44,349 nucleotides of DNA from positions 1 through 44,349 of the forward strand of contig CACNYF010000006.1 in assembly GCA_902624535.1 (NCBI GenBank). Reading direction: 5' to 3'. This document shows, piece after piece, positions 44,266 through 44,349 of this stretch. The notes under the pieces were generated by a model. The model did not search any database and had not been told where the DNA came from. It was given only the letters and a program-made list of their open reading frames with translations. The position numbers were made by a program, and so were the translations under genes. This stretch comes from an uncultured Pelagibacteraceae bacterium (GTDB lineage Bacteria > Pseudomonadota > Alphaproteobacteria > Pelagibacterales > Pelagibacteraceae). Positions within the stretch are counted from its first letter, which is position 1. Each line of letters begins with the position of its first letter.

Positions 44266-44349
44266 CCTTTTTGAAGAAGTTTTTCGTAAATATCTTTATC
44301 TGTTAAATGAAGAAACTCAATACCACTCTCGAAACCATACAAATTTTCT
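44262..44349 (-). CDS. 3' end of an unidentified gene, cut by window edge
   Basis: On the minus strand an open frame enters from the right edge and ends at TAG (44264-44262). It shows only 28 residues, ENLYGFESGIEFLHLTDKDI and then YEKLLQKG. Its tail-to-tail CTAA overlap with gpmA is the same form seen at three other convergent pairs here, which supports it being a real gene. The family cannot be told from this fragment. Confidence 0.5.
   Translation of the reverse strand, partial: ENLYGFESGIEFLHLTDKDIYEKLLQKG

Overview
The window is a compact, AT-rich (roughly 30% GC by eye) piece of chromosome from what looks like a free-living alphaproteobacterium of the SAR11/Pelagibacterales type. The alphaproteobacterial signs are protein families largely confined to that class: DUF1476 (the F1-ATPase inhibitor zeta), DUF2093, DUF3035 (BamF-like) and a TIM14-like membrane J-protein. 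The streamlined marine signs are strong A/T codon bias, Lys/Asn/Ile-rich proteins, spacers almost all under 160 bp, and many genes that overlap or share stop codons. No rRNA, tRNA, insertion sequence, phage gene or CRISPR array was seen, and no stretch over 300 bp lacks a gene.

Layout. 1-717: the 3' part of a lipid A acyltransferase. 718-2766: DUF2093, purD and rsmD. 2758-9214 (minus): pgi, a BamF-like lipoprotein, lspA, ileS, ribF and a HAD phosphatase in one tightly packed run. 9282-11369: groES-groEL with a heat-shock-type promoter and a clear terminator. 11381-15408: an orphan methyltransferase-like gene, typA and two membrane proteins. 15488-18900: an exported protein and the tldD-pmbA protease pair. 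18986-25827: small redox, membrane, TerB/J-domain and TPR genes, an unusual Lys-rich coiled-coil protein, a coupled aldolase-cfa pair, a GT9 glycosyltransferase and a TIM14-like J-protein. 25845-28498: oligopeptidase B and an hsp20 gene with its own heat-shock promoter and a candidate ROSE-type RNA thermometer. 28971-33657: a complete BMP-type (nucleoside-like) ABC importer, followed by a purine-type phosphoribosyltransferase. 34224-36316: two DUF1330 paralogues, an AlkA-like glycosylase and an EamA transporter. 36351-41765: msrA, a mercaptopyruvate sulfurtransferase, and an RND pump whose adaptor has no alpha-hairpin. 41755-44349: a lytic transglycosylase, a secreted nuclease, ATPase inhibitor zeta, VanZ, gpmA and a gene fragment at the edge.

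How the genes fit together. Most are housekeeping: purine synthesis and salvage, translation, chaperones, envelope biogenesis and sugar phosphates. groESL and hsp20 appear to share a sigma-32 (RpoH) regulon, with hsp20 perhaps also sensing temperature at the RNA level. The BMP importer and the nearby phosphoribosyltransferase suggest uptake and salvage of nucleosides or bases.

I found no clear new defence or mobile system. The best leads are the hsp20 RNA thermometer, the hairpin-less RND adaptor, the histone-like Lys-rich coiled-coil protein, and the weak terminator inside the BMP operon.
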